In this document: piece by piece, positions 56,186 to 64,000 of the stretch
Numbering within the stretch: position 1 is the first letter of the stretch
Layout of the letters: every line of letters begins with the position of its first letter
Source of the DNA: Serratia sp. Ag1
Lineage (GTDB): Bacteria > Pseudomonadota > Gammaproteobacteria > Enterobacterales > Enterobacteriaceae
Direction: 5' to 3'
Length of the DNA: 64,000 nucleotides
NCBI RefSeq assembly: GCF_000743355.1
Contig: NZ_JQEI01000009.1
Span: forward strand, 144,699-208,698
Notes under the pieces: generated by a model
The model's input: only the letters and a program-made list of their open reading frames with translations
Databases searched by the model: none
What the model was told of the DNA's origin: nothing
Program-made: the position numbers and the translations under genes

Positions 56186-57639
56186 GGGTGGCCTCCGTGT
56201 TCTGCCGCTTGCGGTAGGATTTGGCTGATGTGTGAACCATTTTCATCGACGCTGAAATGGATCATCACTTTACTGCCGAGGCCAATTCCCGCTGGGAGCC
56301 CCCCTTTCGGCAACGTGAAATCCATAGTCATCGCTGGCCATTGCAGCTCCGGCACCGGCTCGTGCGACAGCGTGATGCTTTCACCGTCCAACGCTGCAAC
56401 CACCGCCTGCGCCTGATACTGTTGCACCGTTTGCTCACCAGCCAACTGCGGCAAGGCACTGCGCATACTGGCTTCTGAATCAATCAGGAACTGACCAGAA
56501 GTCACCACCTGTTGCCCAGCTTGCAGTCCCTGTTTGATTTCCACCCAGCCGTTTTGCGCCAACCCGGCCACCACCTCAACCGGGGTAAAGTGGCCATTGC
56601 CTGCCGCCACCAGCACCCGGTTACGATCGCCATTGCCGATCAGCGCTTCCTGTGGGATCGCCAGCACCGGTTTGGCTCCAGCGTTCGAGGCCAGATCCAC
56701 CTGCAGATACATGCCTGGTTTCAGCCGCTGTTGCGGGTTTTGCAGCACAATGCGCGCTTTGAAGGTGCGCGTCAGCGGATCAACGTTCGGCAGCAGCTCA
56801 CTCACCTCGCCGCTGAAACGCTCCCCCGGCCAACTGGCCGAGCTGGCCTGCACCGCATCCCCCACCCGCAACAAACCGGCCTGCGCCTGCGGATAATCAA
56901 TCACCACCCACACCGGATCGAGGCTCGCCAGTTCAAACAACCCTTGCGTCGCCAGCACCTGTGCACCTTCACGCACATCCAGTTTGTTGATAAACCCGCT
57001 TTCCGGCGCAGTAACGGTCATGCGCGTTTGCGATTTGCCACTGCGTTCTACCTGGCGAATAATCGCTTCCGGCATAAATTGCAGCTCCAAACGCTGGCGA
57101 GCGGCAGCGGTCAGCGCACTGTCCCCCAGCGTGCGGATCGTGAGATATTCCTGCTGTGCAGCGCTCCAGTCGGGGATCCACAATTGCGCCAGCGCTTCAC
57201 CCTTTTTCACCTGTTGCTGGCTGGCGCGCACGTAAAGCTTCTCTACCAGACCGCTGGCTCGGGCAGCGATCACCTGCACGCTGCGTTCGTCGGTTGCCAC
57301 GCTGCCGTAGGCGCTAATCTGCACATTCAGTTCACGTAGCTGTGCCGCTGCGGTGCGTACCCCCAAATTTTGCTGCTGGCGCGCGCTGATAGTGACACCG
57401 CCGTCCTGTTGCTGCTCATCGGCATAGCGCGGCACCAGTTCCATGTCCATAAAGGGGGATTTGCCCGGTTTATCAAACCGCTGGCCGGGCACCATCGGAT
57501 CGTACCAATACAACACCAGCCGTTCAGCGGCACCGCTGGTAGGTTTTGCCTCCGCAGTGGGCTGATTGGCAAACCAGTAACCAGCGACGCCGCCCACGAC
57601 CAGCGCGGCTAATAACGCCAAGCTAACACGCATGTTCAT
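56182..57639 (-). CDS. cusB: Copper/silver efflux adaptor CusB fused to a CusF domain
   Basis: This periplasmic adaptor, anchored by an N-terminal segment, joins CusA to CusC (485 residues). A short metal-binding domain (about 40-68, [20 protein letters not shown] then [10 protein letters not shown]) is followed by the barrel-sandwich, helical and beta-barrel adaptor parts (about 80-390). Beyond the usual adaptor lies a C-terminal domain (about 410-485) with [20 protein letters not shown]. Its Trp and two Met match the copper site of CusF. The ATG at 57639 overlaps the cusC stop (ATGA); the frame begins 14 codons earlier. Confidence 0.93.
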   Translation of the reverse strand: MNMRVSLALLAALVVGGVAGYWFANQPTAEAKPTSGAAERLVLYWYDPMVPGQRFDKPGKSPFMDMELVPRYADEQQQDGGVTISARQQQNLGVRTAAAQLRELNVQISAYGSVATDERSVQVIAARASGLVEKLYVRASQQQVKKGEALAQLWIPDWSAAQQEYLTIRTLGDSALTAAARQRLELQFMPEAIIRQVERSGKSQTRMTVTAPESGFINKLDVREGAQVLATQGLFELASLDPVWVVIDYPQAQAGLLRVGDAVQASSASWPGERFSGEVSELLPNVDPLTRTFKARIVLQNPQQRLKPGMYLQVDLASNAGAKPVLAIPQEALIGNGDRNRVLVAAGNGHFTPVEVVAGLAQNGWVEIKQGLQAGQQVVTSGQFLIDSEASMRSALPQLAGEQTVQQYQAQAVVAALDGESITLSHEPVPELQWPAMTMDFTLPKGGLPAGIGLGSKVMIHFSVDENGSHISQILPQAAEHGGHP

Positions 57640-58895
57640 TGTGCTGTCTCCTGCGGAGTAAGATAACGAATCGTGGCCCACAATTGCGCCAGTTCACGCG
57701 CCGCTTTACCGGCGTTCAGGCGGCTGTCGAGCAATGCCCGGCGCGCCTCCAGCACCGAAGAAAGATCGCTTTTGCCACTGCGGTATTGTGCCAATTGCAG
57801 GGCCACCCGCTGTTGTTGCAACGGAATGGCCTGTTGCTGTTGGCGCTGCCATTGGGTCTGCGCAGCCTGATACTGGGCCAGCAGCGTATCGAGCTGAGCC
57901 TGATGATCGCGGATCAGCAGCGTCAGTTGGTCATTGGCCTCCATGGAACGGGAAACATCGGCGGCATGATCTTTGTCTTGCCGCTGTGAGCGGAACACCG
58001 GTAGATCGACGGTGAACATCACGCCCGCCAAATCCTCATAGCCATCGGCCCGTTTGCCGTAATACACCTCAACCCCCACATCTGGGATCGCGGCGATCTC
58101 CGACTGGGCCGAACGGGCCTTAGCCACATCAGCTTCACGGCTGGCCTGCAGCACTTCCGGGTGCTGTTTGACCGCCTGCTGCAACTGATGGCTTGCAGCC
58201 GGTAAGCGTGCAAAATGTGGTAATGCGCCGCCGGTATTGGCGTCTGGCTGGCCGGTGAGTTGCGTCAGACGGGCCTGCGCAATAGCAACGTCACGCAGTG
58301 CTTCACTGAGCCGATCCTGCATCGCCAGCAAGGTCAAGCGCGCGTCGATCACGTTAGTCGCTGGTGAACTGCCGCTGGCAACGCCGGTATGCTGCGCGGC
58401 GATCTGGCGTTCACTTTCGTTGACCAGCGTTTGAGCATCCTTCAGCGTTTGCTGGCTTAACGCCAGTTCCAGCCACGCCTGCGCGGTTTGCTGTTGCAGA
58501 CGAGCGCGGATAGTGGCGCTGCCCGCTGCGGTTTTACTCGCCTCGGCGCGCAGCGTATCCGCCTTGCGCTGGCGTTTACTGCTGCTGACGTAGTCCTGCA
58601 TGAGGCCAATCCGCTCCATGGTCATGCCTTCGCGGGTCAAACGCCGGGCGTTGTTGCCTTGCACCGGCACGTTCTCAATCCCAACTTTTAACTTGGGATC
58701 GGGCAATTGCATCGCCGAATCAGCCATATTCTGCAGGGCATTAACCTGATGCTGATTGGCCGAAAGCTCAGCCGAATGGCGCTCTGCTGCGGCCAGCGAT
58801 TGCTCCAGCGTCAGTTCGGCAGCCTGCGCACTCAGCGTATAACAGGCGAGCAGCAGCCAACCCACCCGTAATGGGTGAGAAAGTAATTTGGACAT
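57636..58895 (-). CDS. cusC: Copper/silver efflux outer membrane protein CusC-like
   Basis: This TolC-type outer-membrane factor has 419 residues with two OEP repeats (about 35-215 and 240-410) rich in Gln/Ala coiled-coil helices. The signal region LLLACYTLSAQA permits either cleavage after AQA or lipidation at the Cys of LLAC; E. coli CusC is a lipoprotein. It is placed between cusF and cusB, overlapping cusB by 4 bases, and should be the exit duct of this CusCBA complex. It is somewhat shorter than E. coli CusC (457). Confidence 0.88.
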   Translation of the reverse strand: MSKLLSHPLRVGWLLLACYTLSAQAAELTLEQSLAAAERHSAELSANQHQVNALQNMADSAMQLPDPKLKVGIENVPVQGNNARRLTREGMTMERIGLMQDYVSSSKRQRKADTLRAEASKTAAGSATIRARLQQQTAQAWLELALSQQTLKDAQTLVNESERQIAAQHTGVASGSSPATNVIDARLTLLAMQDRLSEALRDVAIAQARLTQLTGQPDANTGGALPHFARLPAASHQLQQAVKQHPEVLQASREADVAKARSAQSEIAAIPDVGVEVYYGKRADGYEDLAGVMFTVDLPVFRSQRQDKDHAADVSRSMEANDQLTLLIRDHQAQLDTLLAQYQAAQTQWQRQQQQAIPLQQQRVALQLAQYRSGKSDLSSVLEARRALLDSRLNAGKAARELAQLWATIRYLTPQETAQ

Positions 58896-58905
58896 GATGC
58901 CCCCG

Positions 58906-59226
58906 TTATTGTTGGCTGGCGCGGATAGCCGTCAGTTGATAGCCACCGTCAACCTGACGGAAGCTGAAATCAACCTGAGCTCCTACTGCCAACGCGGGCA
59001 ATGCCGGTTGGGGCTGAAGAAAGTTCATGGTCATCGGCGGCCAATTCAGGGCCGGGATCGCCGGATGAGCGAGCAGTACCTTGTTGTCACCCCAAGCTTT
59101 AACCACCCCGGTAGAGTGATAGACACTGGCCTCTGCGGGCGCGGCATGTTGATGATGTTGCATTTGCTCAGCAACGGCGGCAGAAGAGAAAAACAGAGAA
59201 ATGAAAATTACAGTGATTAAACGCAT
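58906..59226 (-). CDS. cusF: Periplasmic copper/silver chaperone CusF
   Basis: This small periplasmic chaperone (106 residues) passes Cu(I) or Ag(I) to CusB. It has a signal peptide MRLITVIFISLFFSSAAVA, then a His-rich start of the mature part (QMQHHQHAA) and the OB-fold. The metal site is spread over HPAIPALNWPPMTMNFL: His, Trp and two Met. It lies 10 bases before cusC in the operon. A second domain of the same type is fused to CusB. Confidence 0.93.
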   Translation of the reverse strand: MRLITVIFISLFFSSAAVAEQMQHHQHAAPAEASVYHSTGVVKAWGDNKVLLAHPAIPALNWPPMTMNFLQPQPALPALAVGAQVDFSFRQVDGGYQLTAIRASQQ

Positions 59227-59298
59227 AACGATAGCTCCGTAAGATAGTCAATAACCAACACAAGTCACCGTCTTGGACGGCAAAGCTGGATGGTTTGG

Positions 59299-59724
59299 CT
59301 ATTCACGGAACCGGCAGAACACGATCTCTGCCGGTGGCCCTGCTATTGGAGGGGTTTGCCAAGCGGCACGGGAGAATTGCACTTGCTGGGCGGGTGCAAC
59401 TACCCGCAATTCACTACTGGCAGGCAAGATCGCTGCCAAAGCTAAACTGCCATGATCCTGCTGCATCGGCTCAGGAATACAGTGTTGCTCACACAGTGGC
59501 CCTGCGGCCTGCATGTTGTCCATCACCGGATCGGTAGCCTGCATGTGCATCATATGCTGTTCTGCCGGTGTTTCAGCAGTGAATTGCAGATCGCAGCCGT
59601 GGTTGGCGATAGCCAATTGGCTGTTTAGCAACAGCCAGCAGACGGCCAATAGCCATGCGCCTGCCCGCTTCTTTGCGAAGCGTAGCCGATGCATAGATAA
59701 AGAGATGGACGCCAAAGCCGACAT
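59299..59724 (-). CDS. Small exported Met/His/Cys-rich protein of the cus operon
   Basis: I do not recognise a named family. From the ATG at 59724 the product has 141 residues. It has a basic N-terminus (HRLRFAKKRAG), a signal-like segment WLLAVCWLLLNSQLAIA, then NHGCDLQF, a Met/His stretch EQHMMHMQATDPVMDNMQ and CEQHCIPEPMQQDHG. The possible copper ligands, the signal peptide and the position 72 bases before cusF in the same direction suggest a periplasmic copper-binding or sensing role, an inference. The frame extends 35 codons upstream of the chosen start. Confidence 0.65.
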   Translation of the reverse strand: MSALASISLSMHRLRFAKKRAGAWLLAVCWLLLNSQLAIANHGCDLQFTAETPAEQHMMHMQATDPVMDNMQAAGPLCEQHCIPEPMQQDHGSLALAAILPASSELRVVAPAQQVQFSRAAWQTPPIAGPPAEIVFCRFRE

Positions 59725-59856
59725 ACCCTGATTCCGAGTAGATAAACTTCGCCGAGTATATCGGCAGGAAATCACCGCAGGAATAAAATTTACACCTGCT
59801 GACAAAGTCGACAGAGAATATTCCTGCAAGCTGTAAATACTTTGATTTCAGTCAAA

Positions 59857-60055
59857 TATAACCGTAATACTTCAAGTTGCTTGGGTGTTGGCTGCGTTAC
59901 TCGGCCCATACTGGGCCTCGCCCCTTCGGGGCCGCTGCAAGCAGCGTTCAAATCTGCCAAGCAGATTTGTCACTCACCCCAGTCACTTACTTGAGTAAGC
60001 TCCTGGGGATTCGTTCAGTTGCCGCCTACAAGCAACTCGAATTATTTTGGGTATA
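59857..60055 (-). repeat. ERIC element, long variant with about 72-base insertion
   Basis: The outer arms (ACTTCAAGTTGCTTGGGTG and GCAACTCGAATTATTTTGGG) and core (ACCCCAGTCACTTACTTGAG, TAAGCTCCTGGGGATTC) are ERIC. About 72 extra bases lie after GGCTGCG, near 59897-59970. The insert holds four small hairpins in a row: GGCCCA/TGGGCC, GCCCC/GGGGC, GCTGC/GCAGC and AAATCTG/CAGATTT. It lies between the cus operon and the fabB terminator. Confidence 0.88.
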
Positions 60056-60072
60056 AGCAGATTGCAGACATA

Positions 60073-60107
60073 AAAAAATCGGGCCGTTTTCACGTACCCG
60101 ATTTTTT
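60073..60107 (-). terminator. fabB terminator
   Basis: AAAAAATCGGG (60073-60083) and CCCGATTTTTT (60097-60107) are perfect arms, giving a U-run on the minus strand 22 bases after the fabB stop. Confidence 0.88.
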
Positions 60108-60128
60108 AACGCTGATCAGCAGAACAAC

Positions 60129-61343
60129 TTATTTCAGCAGTTTACGCATCACCAGCGTCGCGTTGGTACCACCAAAGCCGAAGCTGTTGGACATCACAGT
60201 AGTCAATTCACGCTGGGTTGGCTCGGTCACGATATTCATGCCCGCCGCCTTCTCATCGAGGTTTTCGATATTGATGCTTGGCGCAATAAAGCCGTGCTCT
60301 ACCATCAGCAGGCTGTAGATAGCTTCCTGCACGCCAGCAGCACCCAGTGAGTGGCCGGTCATGGCTTTGGTTGAGGAGATCGCCGGGGTGTTGTCGCCGA
60401 ACACTTCGCGGATAGCCCACAGTTCTTTCACATCGCCAACCGGCGTAGAAGTGCCGTGTACGTTCATGTAATCGATAGGGGTATCGACGCCATTCAGCGC
60501 CATTTTCATGCAGCGCACCGCACCTTCGCCTGATGGAGCGACCATGTCAGCGCCGTCGGAAGTCGCGCCGTAACCGATGATTTCTGCGTAGATATGCGCG
60601 CCACGTGCCAGCGCGTGCTCCAGCTCTTCAACCACGACCATACCGCCGCCGCCAGCGATGACGAAACCGTCACGCGCTGCGTCGTAAGTACGGGAAGCTT
60701 TTTCTGGCGTGTCGTTGTAGCTGGTAGACAATGCGCCCATAGCGTCGAACTCACAGGCCATTTCCCAGCACAGCTCTTCACCGCCACCAGCAAAGACCAC
60801 ATCCTGCTTGCCCAGTTGGATCAGTTCCATCGCGTGGCCGATACAGTGTGCAGAGGTTGCACAGGCAGAACTGATGGAATAGTTCACACCACGGATTTTG
60901 AATGGGGTAGCCAGGCAGGCTGAAACGCCGGACGCCATCGCTTTGGTGACCATGTAAGGGCCGACGCCGCGCAGGCCTTTGGCGCGCATGCCGTCGGAAC
61001 CCGCCACCTGGTTACGTGGAGAACCGCCACCGGAACCCACCACCAGGCCGGTACGATCGTTGGAAACCTGGTCAGGTTCCAGACCGGAGTCTTTGATCGC
61101 CTGTTCCATGGAAAGATAGGCATAAACGGACGCATCGCTCATAAAGCGCATGACTTTACGATCGATCAAACCGGTGGTGTCCAGTTTAACATTGCCCCAT
61201 ACGTGACTACGCATGCCGGAATCTTTCAGCTCCTGAGAGAAGGTGATCCCAGAGCGTCCTTCCTGCAGGCTTGCCAGGACCTCCTGCTGGTTGTTACCAA
61301 TGCTGGAGACGATTCCCAGGCCAGTAATCACTGCACGTTTCAT
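60129..61343 (-). CDS. fabB: Beta-ketoacyl-ACP synthase I
   Basis: FabB condenses malonyl-ACP with acyl-ACP, including the step needed for unsaturated fatty acids. The 404-residue protein matches E. coli FabB. It has the catalytic Cys163 in [10 protein letters not shown], the His of the GTSTPVGD block ([11 protein letters not shown]) and that of TGHSLGAAG, and the Lys in [10 protein letters not shown]. It ends [15 protein letters not shown]. It is divergent from mnmC, and FadR- and FabR-like sites lie in the 170-base gap. Confidence 0.98.
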   Translation of the reverse strand: MKRAVITGLGIVSSIGNNQQEVLASLQEGRSGITFSQELKDSGMRSHVWGNVKLDTTGLIDRKVMRFMSDASVYAYLSMEQAIKDSGLEPDQVSNDRTGLVVGSGGGSPRNQVAGSDGMRAKGLRGVGPYMVTKAMASGVSACLATPFKIRGVNYSISSACATSAHCIGHAMELIQLGKQDVVFAGGGEELCWEMACEFDAMGALSTSYNDTPEKASRTYDAARDGFVIAGGGGMVVVEELEHALARGAHIYAEIIGYGATSDGADMVAPSGEGAVRCMKMALNGVDTPIDYMNVHGTSTPVGDVKELWAIREVFGDNTPAISSTKAMTGHSLGAAGVQEAIYSLLMVEHGFIAPSINIENLDEKAAGMNIVTEPTQRELTTVMSNSFGFGGTNATLVMRKLLK

Positions 61344-61390
61344 TCAATACCTCTTCCACAATTTGCATTCGGGATTTTGCATCGCACTTT

Positions 61391-61408
61391 AGCGTACAGA
61401 TGTAAGCC
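61391..61408. promoter_or_regulatory. FabR-like operator upstream of fabB
   Basis: AGCGTACAGATGTAAGCC matches AGCGTACA-N2-TGTACGCT except for two positions in the right arm. It lies 48 bases before the fabB start. Confidence 0.72.
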
Positions 61409-61409
61409 G

Positions 61410-61424
61410 AACAAGTCCGATCAG
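61410..61424 (-). promoter_or_regulatory. FadR-like operator upstream of fabB
   Basis: On the minus strand CTGATCGGACTTGTT matches the FadR consensus CTGGTCNGACNTGTT with one change. It directly abuts the FabR-like site, the same order as in E. coli fabB. Confidence 0.72.
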
Positions 61425-61513
61425 AATGATTTCCGTATTATACCTATCCGGTTTGCACCACAAGAGCCACGTCGTTAAAATCGTGCTACCCCTTGAGTGA
61501 CGAGCCATACACC

Positions 61514-63535
61514 GTGAGCCATACCCCCATCCAAACCGCAGCGTTAAGCTGGAATGAACAGGGTACACCTGTTTCTGAACAGTTTGATGACGTCTATTTT
61601 TCTAATCAGGATGGGCTGGAGGAAACCCGCCATGTCTTTCTGAACGGCAACCGACTGCCGCAGCGCTTTAACCAACACTCGCGCCCGCTGTTTATTGTGG
61701 CGGAGACCGGCTTCGGCACTGGGCTGAACTTCCTCACTCTGTGGCAGGCTTTCGCCCGTTTTCACGCAGCCTCTCCTGATGCAGAGTTACAGCGGTTGCA
61801 CTTTATCAGCTTCGAAAAATTCCCGTTGCGGTTAGCGGATCTGGCCGCCGCTCACGCACAGTGGCCGGAGTTGGCAACCTATGCCCACGAACTGCGGGCG
61901 CAATGGCCACTGCCATTGCCGGGCTGCCACCGCCTGTTGCTGGCCGCAGGGCGCATCACTCTCGATCTGTGGTTTGGCGATGTCAATGAGCTGTTGCCAC
62001 ACTTTGACGCCAGCATGAATAACCAAATCGACGCCTGGTTCCTTGATGGCTTCGCGCCGTCAAAAAACCCCGATATGTGGAGTGAAGCACTGTTTGCTGC
62101 CATGGCACGTTTTGCCCGCCCAGAAGGCAGCTTTGCTACTTTCACCGCCGCAGGCTTTGTGCGCCGTGGCTTACAGCAGGCTGGTTTTACCGTGGCTAAA
62201 TGTAAAGGTTTCGGTCAGAAGCGCGAAATGCTGACAGGCACGTTACCCGCAGACACGCCACCGGCCAGCAACCCACAACCCTGGTTCCTGCGCCCTGCAG
62301 CCCAAAACAGCAACGATGTGGCGATTATCGGCGGTGGCATTGCCAGCGCCCTCACCGCGCTGGCGCTGTTACGGCGCGGTGCCCGCGTCACGCTGTATTG
62401 CGCCGATGCGCAACCGGCTGAAGGGGCTTCCGGCAACCGCCAAGGCGCACTTTATCCCCTACTGAATGGCCAAGGTGATGCGCTGGAAAACTTCTTCTGC
62501 GCCGCCTTCCTGTTTGCCCGCCGCCAGTACGATGCGCTGCTGCAGCAAGGTGCCCAATTCGATCATCAGTGGTGCGGCGTTAGCCAACTGGCTTATGACG
62601 AGAAAAGCGCCGGGAAGATTGCCAAAGTCCTGGCCGTTACCTGGCCATCTGTGCTGGTGCAAGCGGCCAACCGCCCTACCCTTAGCGCCTTATGCGGCGT
62701 TGACACCGGTTTTGGCGGTGTTAGTTACCCGATGGGCGGTTGGCTGTGCCCTGCCGATCTCACCCGCGCCGCTTTGGCCGTTGCTCAGCAACAGGGGTTG
62801 ATTTGCCATTATCAGCATCAGCTTGTTGAGCTGCAGCACGTAGGCGAGCGTTGGCAATTACAGTTTGCCGCTGGGCAGACTGGCGAACATGCAACGGTGA
62901 TCCTGGCGAACGGCCACCAGTTACCTGCGCTGACACAGAGCGCGGCATTGCCAATGGCGGCAGTACGCGGCCAGGTTTCACATATCCCAACCACGCCAGC
63001 GCTGAGTGCGCTGAAACAGGTGTTGTGTTACGACGGTTACCTGACGCCAATCAACCCGACCAACCAGCAGCACTGCATTGGCGCCAGCTATCAGCGTGGG
63101 GAGATCGATACACAATATAGTGAAGCGGAACAGCAGGAAAACCGCGCGCGGCTATTGCGTTGCCTGCCAGAGCAAACCTGGCCGCAGCAGGTAGATGTCA
63201 GTGGTCAGCAGGCGCGCTGTGGCGTGCGCAGTGCCACCCGCGACCATATGCCGATGGTGGGAGCGCTGCCGGATTATGCCGCCACGCTGGCGTTGTATGC
63301 GGATTTACAACAGCAACGTCTGCGCGGGGCAACCGTTGCTGATGCGCCGGTTTACCCGGGGCTGTTTATGATTGGCGCATTGGGGTCGCGCGGCCTGTGC
63401 TCCGCTCCGCTCGCGGCGGAAATTCTGGCTGCGCAGCTATTTGGCGAACCGTTACCGGGCGATGCCAAGCTGCTGGCAGCACTGAACCCGAATCGGTTAT
63501 GGATCAGAAAGTTGCTGAAAGGACGGGCAGTTTAG
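61514..63535 (+). CDS. mnmC: Bifunctional tRNA modification enzyme MnmC
   Basis: MnmC completes 5-methylaminomethyl-2-thiouridine at the wobble position of certain tRNAs. The 673-residue product has the N-terminal methyltransferase domain (about 1-250, [19 protein letters not shown] and [17 protein letters not shown]). The C-terminal FAD-dependent oxidoreductase domain (about 270-665) begins [19 protein letters not shown] and includes [15 protein letters not shown]. The GTG at 61514 is chosen because [12 protein letters not shown] aligns with the E. coli N-terminus. A TTG at 61493 is also in frame, and neither has a strong ribosome site. Confidence 0.94.
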   Translation: MSHTPIQTAALSWNEQGTPVSEQFDDVYFSNQDGLEETRHVFLNGNRLPQRFNQHSRPLFIVAETGFGTGLNFLTLWQAFARFHAASPDAELQRLHFISFEKFPLRLADLAAAHAQWPELATYAHELRAQWPLPLPGCHRLLLAAGRITLDLWFGDVNELLPHFDASMNNQIDAWFLDGFAPSKNPDMWSEALFAAMARFARPEGSFATFTAAGFVRRGLQQAGFTVAKCKGFGQKREMLTGTLPADTPPASNPQPWFLRPAAQNSNDVAIIGGGIASALTALALLRRGARVTLYCADAQPAEGASGNRQGALYPLLNGQGDALENFFCAAFLFARRQYDALLQQGAQFDHQWCGVSQLAYDEKSAGKIAKVLAVTWPSVLVQAANRPTLSALCGVDTGFGGVSYPMGGWLCPADLTRAALAVAQQQGLICHYQHQLVELQHVGERWQLQFAAGQTGEHATVILANGHQLPALTQSAALPMAAVRGQVSHIPTTPALSALKQVLCYDGYLTPINPTNQQHCIGASYQRGEIDTQYSEAEQQENRARLLRCLPEQTWPQQVDVSGQQARCGVRSATRDHMPMVGALPDYAATLALYADLQQQRLRGATVADAPVYPGLFMIGALGSRGLCSAPLAAEILAAQLFGEPLPGDAKLLAALNPNRLWIRKLLKGRAV

Positions 63536-63679
63536 CGCAGGGAATCGGGTTCAGCAGGCTGATCCCTGAGGATGACAAAGTCGCCTTCTAGCCCGAGATA
63601 CCCAGGTCTAGCGCACCGAGGGGCACTCCGACGGCTTACGCCGTTACGACCCCTTCGGCACGCTCCCCCTAATAACTAG
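63536..63679. other. Intergenic between mnmC and IS element
   Basis: About 140 bases without a gene. A small hairpin (ACGGC/GCCGT near 63631-63644) lies here. The outer end of the insertion sequence begins near 63680 with GGCTGTGTCCCTTAATTTGA. Confidence 0.4.
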
Positions 63680-63689
63680 GCTGTGTCCC

Positions 63690-64000
63690 TTAATTTGACA
63701 ATCGCTTTAAAAACAACCGAATGGCACCTAATTTAAGCATGCTCAGGTAATTTCTAGCTGTCTTTTCCGAGCGGGTAGCGATTCGGCGATGTTCTTTAAG
63801 CTTGGCGAAGCAACGTTCAACGACGTTACGTTTTTTGTACAATCGGGTATCGAGTTTCCGGCGTTTATCCTGGCTGGCTTTTTCATTCAATTTAAAAGGG
63901 ATAACGGCTTTTATCCCTTTAATTCTCAGTTGATTACGCAATGCCTGACTTGAGTATCCCTTATCAGCCAGCACCGCTCTAGGCCGCGATTTCAGGTGCC
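63690..64000 (-). mobile_element. IS5-family transposase, 3' part, truncated by window edge
   Basis: This is the C-terminal 102 residues of a DDE transposase, open to the window edge. HLKSRPRAVLADKGYSSQAL holds the second catalytic Asp. The stretch from KLDTRLYKKRNVVERCFAKL to KEHRRIATRSEKTARNYLSM holds the catalytic Glu in VVER and the usual RRIATR block. These point to the IS5 family, perhaps its IS427 group. The frame is intact as far as seen, so the copy may be active, but the first Asp and the other end are outside. The right end of the element is near 63680. Confidence 0.88.

Noticed and set aside
59725..59860. CueR or CusR operator upstream of the cus operon
   Set aside because: No CusR-type AAAATGACAA repeat or CueR-type spaced palindrome could be found by eye.

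Overview
The window is a 64-kb piece of an enterobacterial chromosome. The housekeeping order ackA-pta / yfcD-yfcE / folX-yfcH-hisPMQJ-ubiX-purF-cvpA-dedD-folC-accD-dedA-truA-usg-pdxB / flk / fabB-mnmC matches the Escherichia coli backbone. ERIC repeats, a KdgR/CRP-controlled oligogalacturonide regulon and the accessory genes point to Yersiniaceae, most likely Serratia or a close relative. The genus is an inference from gene content and remembered protein similarity, not from a search. No rRNA, tRNA, CRISPR array or prophage was seen.

Region 1 (1-19 kb). ackA (5' end outside the window) and pta are followed by an orphan fimbrial subunit gene and a pectin-oligomer scavenging regulon. The regulon is split into two blocks by yfcD-yfcE. 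Block A holds the porin kdgM and the ABC importer togMNAB. Block B holds an RpiB/LacAB-type isomerase, kduD, the symporter togT, the lyase ogl and kdgF. Together they give a route: outer membrane porin (KdgM), inner membrane import (TogMNAB or TogT), cytoplasmic cleavage to monomers (Ogl), ring opening (KdgF), isomerisation (probably the RpiB-type enzyme, because kduI is absent here) and reduction to 2-keto-3-deoxygluconate (KduD). Five KdgR-like boxes and three CRP-like sites sit at these genes. No pectate lyase, polygalacturonase, kdgR, kdgK or kdgA is in the window.

Region 2 (17.7-32.5 kb) is conserved backbone: folX-yfcH, the histidine importer hisJQMP with a sigma54 promoter and an NtrC-like site, cvpA-purF-ubiX behind a PurR box, dedD, folC, accD, dedA, truA, usg and pdxB.

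Region 3 (32.6-59.9 kb) is a large accessory interval between pdxB and fabB, with flk as the only backbone gene inside it. It holds an AraC regulator with a divergent EamA transporter, the tctDE/tctCBA tricarboxylate system, a second EamA transporter facing a MocR regulator, the scsABCD thiol-redox/copper-tolerance operon, flk, a rhodanese with a divergent MocR regulator, a PepT-type peptidase, ybiR, apbE and a cusFCBA copper/silver efflux operon. The operon includes a CusB-CusF fusion and an extra small Met/His/Cys-rich exported protein.

Region 4 (60-64 kb) has fabB, with FadR- and FabR-like sites upstream, mnmC, and the 3' end of an IS5-family transposase at the window edge. Three ERIC elements and four to five ERIC relics mark the borders of accessory blocks.
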